NCBI RefSeq assembly: GCF_910591885.1
Contig: NC_063283.1
Location: 8,603,001 to 8,667,000 of the forward strand
Length of the DNA stretch: 64,000 nucleotides
DNA from: Bombus terrestris
Taxonomy: Eukaryota > Arthropoda > Insecta > Hymenoptera > Apidae
Direction of reading: 5' to 3'
Shown: piece after piece, positions 1 through 11,600 of the stretch
Layout of the letters: each line of letters starts with the position of its first letter
How positions within the stretch are numbered: position 1 is the first letter of the stretch
Notes under the pieces: model-generated
The model's input: the letters and a program-made list of their open reading frames with translations, nothing else
Database searches by the model: none
What the model was told of the DNA's origin: nothing
Position numbers and translations under genes: made by a program

Positions 1-503
1 ACTTTGATGATCTCCACGAAATGTTCAATGAATCTTTCGCCGATCTGAAGAACGAAATATCAGCTCTGAGGAGTTTGGTCAAGGATACTTATAATAGCAA
101 AACTGCAGCTGATTGGATTAGCTTCCAAACGAAGTTGAATTTTACAGTCAAGGACCTAGTGGATAGTTTAAAGAAAGAAACTCAGCTAAAAACAGGGAAT
201 GTGACGAGGATTTTGCTCGAAGCTAAAGACAAGTTATCTGATCTTGAACCACCAGTGAATTCAGGCCTGACTCCGCCCACAAAATGGCTTCAATACGCTT
301 TACGAATAAATAAAACAATTTCAGATGCTTTAGAAGGTATCGACAGCCAGAAACACGCAGCACTGATGATTAATGCCGCTAAACCAGAATCATCATCATC
401 ATTGGATAATCCTAAAAAACTTACGAATTGGTTGATTGTTCCTTGTCTTGCGAGTTCGCTCCATGTGTTCACTGTAGTATCAAGGTTTCAAATTCGCATG
501 TAA
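1..503 (+). CDS. 3' part of an unrecognised protein-coding gene (partial at window start)
   Basis: The frame is open from base 3 and runs to a TAA at 501-503, giving about 166 residues that continue from outside the window. I do not recognise the family. The protein is rich in Lys, Asp, Leu and Ser with heptad-like spacing (ADLKNEISALRSLV, VKDLVDSLKKE), so it is probably helical or coiled-coil. It then has a Pro-rich turn, a Ser-rich stretch (SSSSLDNP) and a hydrophobic C-terminal tail (WLIVPCLASSLHVF). Coding-like composition up to about base 420 supports a real exon. The last 25 codons are less certain, because a possible splice donor (AAG|GTTTCA, near 484) could end the exon earlier. The gene faces DNAH2 tail-to-tail with 222 bases between the two stop codons. 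Confidence 0.5.
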   Translation, partial: FDDLHEMFNESFADLKNEISALRSLVKDTYNSKTAADWISFQTKLNFTVKDLVDSLKKETQLKTGNVTRILLEAKDKLSDLEPPVNSGLTPPTKWLQYALRINKTISDALEGIDSQKHAALMINAAKPESSSSLDNPKKLTNWLIVPCLASSLHVFTVVSRFQIRM

Positions 504-567
504 AGAAATTACAACTTTTTTTTTATTATGCTTGTTGTATATATTCTATTATTTATGGAAATGAACT

Positions 568-573
568 TTTATT
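568..573 (-). terminator. Candidate polyadenylation signal of DNAH2
   Basis: AATAAA on the minus strand about 150 nt after the DNAH2 stop. A second copy lies at 522-527, followed by a poly-T/A stretch. Either could serve. Both lie between or inside the tail of the convergent plus-strand gene, whose own canonical signal I do not see. Confidence 0.5.
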
Positions 574-725
574 ACACACTAACAAAGAGATAAGTATAGG
601 AGGAAGGAAACAAAAGGAAAGTGAGAGTGTCATTGGAACTGACGTACCTTTTCAATGATCGCGCTTGAAACATTAATCCTAATTAATTAACAACAACAAC
701 AATGATAATAATAATTAATATGAAT

Positions 726-2643
726 CTACGTGGCGAGACTTAATAACAGGGCAGTGCCTCTTTTTACCCAGAAGTCCGATCCCCCTGGACCTGCGTTTAA
801 ATCGACCGCTACTACGAACGATGGTCTTCCTTGATCCCCGCTTCTTTGGGGGTAATAATAACAGGGACACGTGTAGAGTCCTGTGCAGAGAAATTGAAAG
901 CAAGTATGTAATTACTTGAATTAATTAGAAAATGGTAATTTCAAACAAGAATTCTTTTTGTCAATGTGGCGAACAATTTTTTTCGAACAATTTTTATATC
1001 GTCGTTGTCGTTGTTACCTCTGGTTCTCTTTTTAAGCTCTTCCGCGGGTCGGAAGTGAATCACCGGCATGTTGCAAACAAGTTGCATAGGGGACGGTTCG
1101 ACGAGGACACTGTTCCTCTTGTCCCAGCCAGCGCCTTCCAGAAAGATAGAGCGTATGTACACGCCGTCCTGTAATGGAATGTATACACGGTTAGAAGCAT
1201 GCATACACGCCGCCACTTTCCTAGCAATATCACTACGATGAATTTTTTATCCTATCTATTTTTCCGCGGTAGGTTTCCTCCTTCATCGAAGGAACGCTCA
1301 AACGGCGACGGAAATTCAGAATAATTAGATTGATATCCCGCATGTTTGATGCATTTTGCTTATGTTCTTTTTGATTTTTAAAACTTCTTTTCAAAGTTTA
1401 GTTTCTTTTCAAAGAAGTCGATTGAAGTTAGGACGGATATAACAAGATGTATTTAATATGAAATTACCATTGGTGGTTCGATTATGGCCGACTCGTCTAT
1501 GGTAAAAACATTGAATTCCCAGGACAGGGAATCGATAGAGACGTTCCAGAGCCTGGCGGATGTCTGCAATACAGCGGTAAGGAAGCCGGTTGGGAACGTG
1601 AATGCGGCCAGCCAGAACAGCAGCGGCGGATGAGTAGTTCGAGCCCATTCATTGAAGTGTTCCACCCTGCTGACTAAATCCCTTGTCCAAGCACCCAACA
1701 GTTTCAACGACGGATACGTTGTCAGCCAAATCGAAGGGACTCGACCTTCGTGTACACAGGTAAAGATTTCCTCAAGGTTTGATGACATCAACACCAAACC
1801 TTGGATTGCGAGTTGAAGATCTTTCAAGCTACTGCGAGTTTTTTGTAGCAGAACGTTGTAACGTTGTATTTCTTGAAGCAACACCACATCCAGTGGTGAT
1901 TTCTTTGGACCTATTAATTTCTGAGCTGTTTCGTAATCGATGTCGTTTGGTATTCTCGATAGTATGTCCATGGTTAAATGAGTAACCTTAAGAAGTGAGA
2001 AGTTGATGTTGATTTTTATGTCTGTTAAATTTTTTATAGCAGAACAAAATTTGAGTTATTGCTCGATCTAGTTTGCAGACCTCCAGTAACAATTAATGGC
2101 AGAGCTGCTGTGTTTTATTTTATTTTATTTCTAGTAGTAAAAATCTAGCGAATTTAATAAAAGAAATGTTATGTGAACTGTTTGTTCCTAGAGAGTTTAG
2201 ACAATTGAAATTTTCTATTGTCAGTTTTTACAAACCTTTTCCTCCTTAGTAGTTTCTTCTTTGGCAACTGCCTGGACCTGAAGTCCCATCAGAGTCTCGA
2301 ACATATTTCTGGTTTCCATGATTAAACAGGTGATGTCTGCGTTCGGGTGTTGACCGAACGCTTCCGGTTTGTCGATGGTCGGTAGGACCGTGATGAAATC
2401 GTGATAGGATGCCAACGAACCATCCCTCGGTATGTAATAGGTTGGTAGCGATGATAAACGATAATAGGGCACAGTCAGGGCCTCCTCGGTGAAATATTGT
2501 TGAATGTACGTCATTAGCAAACGACGGTCCCAGTCGTCGGTCACGTGTCCACCGTAACAAACACCTGCTATGAGATACTTCAATGATTCCCATGGTGTCA
2601 CTGGGTATTCGTCAAGATACACTTGCAAGAGATTTTCCGATAC
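726..2643 (-). CDS. DNAH2: DNAH2 exons 63-66: C-terminal domain and stop
   Basis: Residues about 4084-4493. Landmarks are LIAGVCYGGHVTDDWDRRLL, YIPRDGSLASYHDFI and EAFGQHPNADI (63), VVLLQEIQRYNVLL, IQGLVLMSSNLEEIF and FTFPTGFLTAVLQTSAR (64), FLEGAGWDKRNSVLVE and MPVIHFRPAEE (65), YTCPCYYYPQRSG and FWVKRGTALLLSLAT (66). The TAG lies at 728-726. The long C-terminal domain after AAA6 is typical of axonemal heavy chains. The order and wording of these motifs are what single out DNAH2 among paralogues. Confidence 0.96.
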
Positions 2644-5600
2644 CTATGATTAAATCGAAAAATCAATCGTACAGCTACTATTTTCCACCTTATAATTTTT
2701 CTCATATTATATCTTGTTTCTATATATCTTTATAATTGAATTTAAAAAATATTCGAATAAAATTATTTTATTGTTTTGATGTTTAGTTGTAGGAAATAGA
2801 ATCAGATCGATATTTTGGTCGTTCTTAATTGCAGATCACACGCGTCTCTAGATTGAATTTTCATTTCATTATCATGATCTGGTTAAGAAGTTTTAACGAT
2901 CAAGTCTATATTTGTATATTATTGAACAAAGTACTTCTGGACTTATGGACTTAAAATCAAAGTGATGTAAGACAAGATTTTGAGAATTTCACAAGTATCA
3001 AGTTATTTTATAAAAACTGGCAGTGGACCGATTTACGCTACTATAATTTTTGGCTCTTCATACTGGATTAACTCTTATATAACGGCGATTTAATAAATAA
3101 AATTGTCAAGTAATTTCAAAAACAGAAACGTCTGTAACTAAGAAATCGTACAAATGAGAAAAATCAGTTTTTAGTAACATTGTTAATAGAACATTTCAAT
3201 CTTGTCGATGGTCCAATCGCGAACCAGTCGGTGAAATTACCACGAAGTCGGAGTCGTTGAAGCTGTAGATGACATTCCAGCCCAATTGCTGGAACTTTTT
3301 ACGCTCGAGGAGAATCGCGTGGAAGAATACCAGGCCGAACAGAAGCTTCTTGTATTTGGACTTTGCTTGGCACAATTCGAACTGGGTCTCGGTTATTAAG
3401 CTGTAAAGTCGTTTCATGTTTGCCTTTAAACCTTTCGGTGGTTCCGTGGTCATCTTTATACCCGCCTGCAGGATCGATATAGGGAATTGGGGACTTGGGC
3501 TCGAGCTAAGCCACAATCTGCAATCGATTCGAGACCCTTTCATTATCAACTCAGGCGACACTTGCGATCAAACGCGAACCTGAATTGCGGGTGTATTATG
3601 GTTTTACTGGCCCCTAAAGTCTCCACAATCTTGTCCAATTTCGGCATCCAGCTTAGCGATAAGTGGCAATTCGCTAGGAACACCCAAGCCCCTTCTTTTG
3701 CACCTACTTCTATCATTCTGCAAGTAGATTTTTGTGAAATTTTTTATTATTAAATAATACTATTATTAAATTTAATATTAGGATTGATATTGTTACTAAG
3801 TTTAAAGTATAAAACTTGTATCAAAGAAGACAAAGTGGAAATTATATAAGAAATGAGTCTTCTTCTATATATTCATGTTTTATAGAATTCTATTTCTTAT
3901 AAATGTGAGTTAAATCCCTATTATTCCTGAAATATAGTATCGTTCGATTAATTCGGATTTTTTTTTCAAGTACATTAATCTACAGAATGACACATTCTTT
4001 AAAAGTCTAAAATTCTACTTTCTTTTGTATAAAACCGACCTAGTGGCAATGGGCGCCTGTCCCTGACCCAGAGACAGAGTCATAAAGTGGTTAGTCATTT
4101 CCTGACTGTCGACTAGTTGCATCAGGGTGCTCGTAGGATCCACACCGGGCGAGAGGACGAATATAAGCGGAGTCTGTGCTACGGAATCATCGAGCACTGC
4201 CTTCAGGTCGAGTACCGGTGGCTCGACGAACCTTTGACCAAGATTCAGCACGATGAAGTTCGCGATACAGAAGGAAATTCTGTCAGGACGGCAGCTACGT
4301 ATTACTAGCATCTTTTGAAACACGTTGCAATTCGTTTCCCACTCTGCTACTAGGGGTGTGTTTTCTGGTTCCGTGTTAACGTACCTAAATATTATTTGAT
4401 TTTTATTTTGTAAAAATAGTAAATTTTTAAATAATGACTTTTAGACGATTTACCAATCATGTGGTTTCGTATTAATATACCTAAATATTATTCAATTTAT
4501 AAAATTATTATAACATTTTATGATATTAAATAAAATTATAATATTTCACAAAAATAATAAATCGGACTGTTTGATGTAACAATTTACAGGAAACGTACCA
4601 ATTATGCCAATCTCGTGGGAACTGTTCAAACGAAGAAACAATTCCATGAAATCCAGCTAGCTTATCGAGTTCTGTGATATTATCCCAAGTTTCATCGGGC
4701 AACCAGCCAATCGGCTTATCCGGCTGATTTTCCCTATCCAGAACAATTCCACCACGAAGTAAGAACGCATACTCGTTAGGAATCACCTTATCTTGTGCGT
4801 CTAAGATCTTCATACACATGTTAAAGGAAAAGAGTAACTTGTGTTGTTCGAACAGACCTCGACACGTATTCCTGATTCAACGAGAGTTGTTTTTGAGTGG
4901 TAATAGCACAACATAAAATCAATATTTTTATACATGAATTTATTTCATCGTTTTGATTTTTACGATCGAACCTATAAACATTGCTCAGATATTTCGTGAC
5001 ATTCTGTATAGGGCTATACGTACTTGTACAATGCGTAAGTATGATATTCGTTTAGATTCTCGATTCTTTCAGGGAGCTTTACACTTTTCGCGCTCTTGTC
5101 AATCGACAGCATAAACAAGGTAATATATGCGTCCAAGGCGAATTGGTACATCGGATCAATAAAACTCATGTCGTTCAAGACGAAGAAGAGGATCGCGGCA
5201 CGATGTGCACAGGACCTGTATTCTTCTCTGGCGAGGTCTATCTCCTTCTCTGTTTGTTCAGAGACTACCAACGATTCCTCGATAGAGGTCGAGGTCGCCT
5301 TTGACGATTGCAGCGTGCTCAGTAAATCCAGGTCGTCCAGTAGAGTATCTCCGGCCACGTTCAGTAGACTGTATGAAATCACGGTACACATAAACACCAT
5401 ATGCTTCCTTAACTCTTTGGAAGTTGTGAAATCTTTTTATGTCCTTAGATAGATATATCGTAAAAATTGCTGACAAAGAACAGCTGTCGTATGAAGACCA
5501 CAAAGACGGTCGTAATATCCTGTTACACTGTTAATTCTGATCATTGTGGTTAGATCTATCCGCAATTCTGTAATTGAAACATATCTTGTTAAAAGCAAGC

Positions 5601-8600
5601 AAGTGTTTGGTAGTGCTTCTCAATGGTATCATGTGTTCATTCGCAAAGATCGATGCTGCGATATAAAGATATAAATTTAAAAACATTTTTTCAAGTATAC
5701 CGTGATCTTTGACCCAACTGTTAGTTCCGCAACTTCCACAGGGTTAACTCTCGTGTTACGTGCGCTTTATTTCCATCGTATTATTATCATGTTACAGAGG
5801 AAGGGATCAAAAGAAGCAAAGGATATCTTACTGGAGTATTTTGTCCTCGAGTTCTTTGAGAGTTCGTTTATTGGACGAGATCGTGAAGACCAGATTGTCC
5901 TTCTGTTCTTCGAGCTGCGGCTTCTCTTTTCTGACCACGATTCCCAAGAGCTGGTCTTCCAGTCCTGCGCACAGGATAATAAGGTTCTAGACTTTGTCTC
6001 CTCTGGCTACCTCTTCCTCTACCGCCCTCTCGATCTAGTTCGCCTCCCGTTCATCCTTCTCTCTGTGTCCATCCCTTTCGCTCTCTATTATCTACCCTCT
6101 TCTAACTGACGCACGATAAGACAATTAGTTACCCTGTTCCTTAATGGCGAAGTTGCATAACGTCGTTTTAGTGGATATCTCCGGGGCGTAATGGGGGTTC
6201 GCGAGTTTCGTCGTGATGAAGAGCCGGAACTTGTCGTGGTAGCTGATCATCTTTTCGTTGAACTTGATCATCATCTGGTTCTCTGCACAATCGGAGAACA
6301 CGTACTGTAGATGGACGCGATATAGCGTTGGAAGGTAAAGTTTATACATTTCGAGTGCCAAAATATGCAATTGGAGAAGCCTTTAGAGGGATAAGAACTT
6401 TCAATTCGGAACTGTCTCTTCCTGTTGCACTCAAAAGTATACCTATTAATTTTTGACGATACAGTAATTTTCATTAATACGGAAGCTGTTATTAATTTAT
6501 TAAAAAAAAGTAATAGGGAATTAATATCATATATACGGATTTAATAAAAGGTTATAAACAGAATATTTATTTGTAAATTATCATTGTAGAATTTAAATCT
6601 TCTCTATAAGACGAAAACGATTCTGAATACAGCCATTATACACAGAGCGCAGCGTTTTTATTGAATTTACGTTTAACTGCACTGACTGTCAATGAGTCTT
6701 TGATGCTTCTTCCATTTGAATTGCTATTGAATTCCAATAATTTCATGATACTTTTACATACCTATTTTCATTACTGCTCGTTCAAGGATCGGGTTCAATA
6801 CCGGATCGATCGTTTCACCGATATTTTCTAGTAGAACTGGTTTACCATATTGGATCGCGTATTCTAATACTCTGACGAAATCTGGTTGGCCGAAATCGAT
6901 CACTTTTAGAGACTACGGCCGCGAGAAGATCGAAGAGATTTCGCTTAAGAATGTTTGTGTAATTAAGATTCTTTTATAATTTGTTTGTTTCCTGGATTGG
7001 ATCGCAGATGCTTACGTTCTTGGCCTCCATATTTTTCAGCCATTTCACTGCTTGACATTGTGGATCGATTACTAATGGCCACCTTGTACCTCTGACTACA
7101 ATGATACCGTTCTCAGTACTAAAATCATCGGATGGTAATCCTTGCATGTTCCAGTCTCTGATGACCGCAGGGTCGGCCAGGAATTGTTTCACATCGAGCT
7201 GGGGCGACGTTGGAATTTCTTTTTCTTGCACCTTCGAGTTCGTTTGCGGACACCATTGGAAATTAGAGAACAAAAACATCGATACTTTTTGTTTATTAAA
7301 TTTTATATCACTGCCGACTACTTTTCAAAAAAGTGCACATCTTTCCAGAAGAATGTTGGACAATCACCCCGCTGTCAGAAATCTCAGAATAAAACTATCT
7401 TGCAATCATCCTTCTGGAAGAATGATAGTCATATCTAAATAAAACTTTATATTAAAAGAGCTGGTATGGTTATTTTCACAACTGCACGGCAACATATATG
7501 ATACACAATATCTAACCATCTTGGATTTAAACGGACGCAGAAGGTTTTCTGCCCTCTTAGACACATTCGCGAATTATGATGATTACTTTCGACTAAAACG
7601 ATGGAATCACTTAACTCACCTCTTTCATCCAGATGCTTATCAGTTCCTCTCTGTAATTGGATACGAACGGGCCCAAATAGGACACAAAGGCGGTGGATAT
7701 TAGGCAATCACCTGGCAGCCAGTCAAAGAACTCGGCCAGCGAAGCAACCGTGTTCTCCCATCGAATTCGCTCGCCTGAGAGACCGTCGACTAGCATCGCG
7801 GCTCGCTCCAGTTTCAGCTTCAGTAGTTCCGCCTGAAAACATGCGGAACTGAAAGTAGAATCGAGTCAGCATAGTTGAAATTTAGTCGTTGGCTCGTTCG
7901 CGAAATAAGACCACCAGATTAGCTGTGGTCGTTCGAGTACACCCTATCGATTCGACTTTCGTTGTGGAATTCAGAACTGAAAGAGCTGCGGAGTTATTTC
8001 GTTGGAAAATATATTTAAAATAGGATCGAAGAAGTAAATTGAATTCTTACCGAATTAGAAAGAAATAAAATAGCGCGAATGAAACTTAAAGCAGATATAT
8101 AATATTACAAAGCTTTCATTTTGTCAGTCAATGTTTAACTACGATATGACTCGTTATCGCAAGATATCGAAAGAAATTTTGAACCGCGAAAGAGCCGCAA
8201 ACATGTAAGACAAATATCAGTGGAGGGACTTTCTCGGGTTAGGACCAAAAAGTAATTCGAAAATTCGCGCTGAACGCAGCCCGTGCAAATACGCGACGCT
8301 GATGATATCTGGTCTTTAAATAGCGAGCAAACGAAACTTTCTGCCAAAGCGTAAATCCGTGCAAATAAAACAATATGGGAGAGGCATAACCGAGGCCACT
8401 AGATGTTCATGTAGTTTCAGTTTCGAGATGGGGATTCAAATCGAGACGATTATTCAACTACTCGCCAGCTTAATTAACTCTTCTTTCTCCTTCATCTTCG
8501 CGTCGTACATCTCCTGCAGTTTCTTCAGCTTCTCTTGCAATCTCTGCAACTGTTGCATCGCTTCATCTAACGCTTGCTCTTTCTCTTTGAGAGATTTCAA

Positions 8601-11600
8601 CGCAGCCTGCAATTTTTCCCTCTTCGGTGCTACGATTCTGCGATTTCAATGGCGTATTCTTATATAGCCTATCGCAATTTCTTTAATTTCCTTCGAACTG
8701 AGAATAGAGGAAGGAACCCTGTGTTTCAGAGCTTCGTCTGTTTCCGCGCTTCTCAACCTCTTTGCAAATGCGTGCTATTTACGAGGACATTAAAACGCGC
8801 ATATACGGTCGTACCAAGTAATCCAAACCAAACAAAGTATGCTCGATTTTAATAAATTGCTGCTCCACGAAAGATAGAAGATTTTATTTATCGTGAATTT
8901 CCCGTATATTCTTCGAAATGTATTCACCTATCATTAGCTACCCTTCACGATACGAGCATTATTGGTTGAGAACCGCTGTTCTATTCCCATTCGAGATATT
9001 AATCTTCAAGAAAGATAGATTACCTGTAAAGTTTCCCATATTCTTCCATTGCGATGACCCATATGCAGAGTGACTTGGCTGCCACAGACACCAAACCTAC
9101 TTTTTCTGGCTCAAATTCCGGGTTTGACGTGTACCTGCTAATTTGTCGAAGTGTCCTGTCGGAGATGTTGTCTTTGTCGAAATCTCGCAGCTAAAAATTA
9201 ATATGCAGACGCAGAATATTCCATGAAATTTTGTTTGGAATAGAAAGAGTAGGAAGAGGATCGTTGGTCTGTGTGCTTTTCCTTACCGTGTTGAGGAAGT
9301 TCACGTCGGCTAGTTGACGCTTCGACTCCGTCCAACTCGGTTCCGAGGTTTTCAGGATCATCACCGCCTCCATTACCATCTCGACTTTCGGCGGCGGACG
9401 CGTGAAAGATCTTATCTCTGCGATATCCTTCTTGCTCAGCGCGTCCAGGGCCTGTGTTATGGATAACAATTGATAGGATAGGTACCGATAAATTCGACTA
9501 TACATATGGATGAATGCGATTTCGAAGGCAAAACTTGTACGTGTTGTGATAAGGGATTCGAATGGGAACAATCGAAATTTTTCTTTTGTACAGCGTGTAC
9601 AACAGCCGGCGAAATTATTCTTACTGCAGTTTAATTACTACATTTGACTAATATATGTTTGGAAATTCCATCTCTAATCGAATTGAAGTTTCCAATCCTC
9701 AACTAGTTGAAATACTGTTATACGGGTCACGATCGATGATCGATCGAACGACGAAGCCAAGAGCTGCGTCGCCGCCATACTTCCTCCAGGATTTTTCTTA
9801 ACAAAGCAGTCCATGGAACGAATTTATGTAACACGTCCGGTGTTACTGTCGTCTATAAAACGTACCAACGAACTTTGGCGAGAAACTTTTTCGGACGGCG
9901 TGCATAAAACGCGAAGTTGAAGGAACCAAGCGGTCGTCGCGAGCAGGGAAAAGTCGGACGCGACGGCTGCAAATAATAAGGACGTATATCGGGGTTCGCC
10001 ATCGAATTCACCATTTTACCGAATATTCGAGGCGTAACACCGTTCGATTCACGGCGAAGTAGCGCGCTGCTTAATCACCAGTAGCAAACGAACCGGAACG
10101 ATATTACCGAGACGATAGAAGAATTAATGTTGGGGAAGGTACCTTCATGGCCTCGTTCAGAGCTGGTTCAACAGTTGCGAGATCAGCTCGAGCGATTTCT
10201 TCGAGTTTCTTGCACTCCTTTTGTTCTTCACCGATCCGCTGCGAACGCGCGGCCACTGTCTTCTGTGTCTCGTCTGCGTCGCGACGCTGATTCACTATTA
10301 AATCACGTGATAATTGGAACAGAGACGGTTTCTCAGCTTTAAGTATATTCTGGGTATTTTAAATATTTTAAGTGATAGAATTTTTATTATTAAATTAGAA
10401 TATATATAGTGTTAAGGTTTTACGTTTCTGAAAGGAAGATTAGCACAAGTGAATTATTACGTGGGTCAAGATCGCGTGAATTTTCCTTGGGTCGATCTAA
10501 TTGCACTTAATGACGATACATCAGCGTTAAGAGGATGACACGTACCGATCGTTACCAGAAACTCTTCGCATTCCCTGGTAGATTTATGAACCTGCTCCTG
10601 TGTGACTTCCAGTTCCGTAGCCATTTCGTTCACTTTAACGCGGGTGTCGTCGATCTTCGAGAGACCGTTGCGAAGTTTGTTCGCCTGGATCGCCAAGTCC
10701 TCTCTCTTCTCCGCCAGCATTCTGAAACCGAGAGTCACCCAACTGACATGACGTGTCGTTTACCTTGCTGCCTCTCGTTTTCAAGTTATTTTCCATTTTT
10801 ATACAAGTTTTATTAAATCACGCGTATCTTCAAAAAAATACCTTTAAATAATTGCGACGAGAAGAAGAATATTTCAAATAATATCTACGAATGTTTACTA
10901 TGCAGAAAATTACAGAACTTCACTAATATTATTACAAAGATTTTTGTGGTTTCACTTTGCAAGGAGATTCGTGAATTTTTCAACGAAAACCCTTGTTAAA
11001 GAGATTTTGTTGGCTAGCGTGGCAGAGACTCACGTTTTATATCCAGCAACTAGTTCGAGGAAATTCACTGGTGTCACGTAATTGTAGCGCTTCATCTCAG
11101 CAGCCATTCTGCTGGAAAACTCTGACACGGTCTTATGGATCAGAGAGAAGATAGCCGCGATTCCATCCCGCATTCGCTCTTGAAGCGGTGGCAAAGGAAT
11201 CGCTGTCGCCGATTGTCGAGGTTCCTGTAGAACATTTTGGTTCTGCGATGTAAGCTCTAACATTGATCGTACAATTCATCAAATTTCCATTTAACCTCAT
11301 AACTATGCTTATATGTTTAATATGTCTAGAAAACCACACGATACCAAGGAACAACATCCAAATAAAGGAAAAAGAGCGAGGACGGAAAGATAGAATTTTT
11401 AAAACGAAATAGTTCCATTTAATCTTTAAATAATCTGTTTTCAAATAAATATACAAATAATTTGACAAATATTTAACTTGAAAGAGACTTGAAAACTACC
11501 AAGCAAGCAAATTAGAAGTAGAAGATAAGAACAAAGAGTAAGAGAAATCTGGGATTCCTGTCGCCGGTGTTCCATGCTCGAACACTCGAAGGAGGATACA

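Noticed and set aside
5702..6109. 135-codon plus-strand open frame
   Set aside because: It is the shadow of DNAH2 exon 57, whose minus-strand translation matches AAA5.
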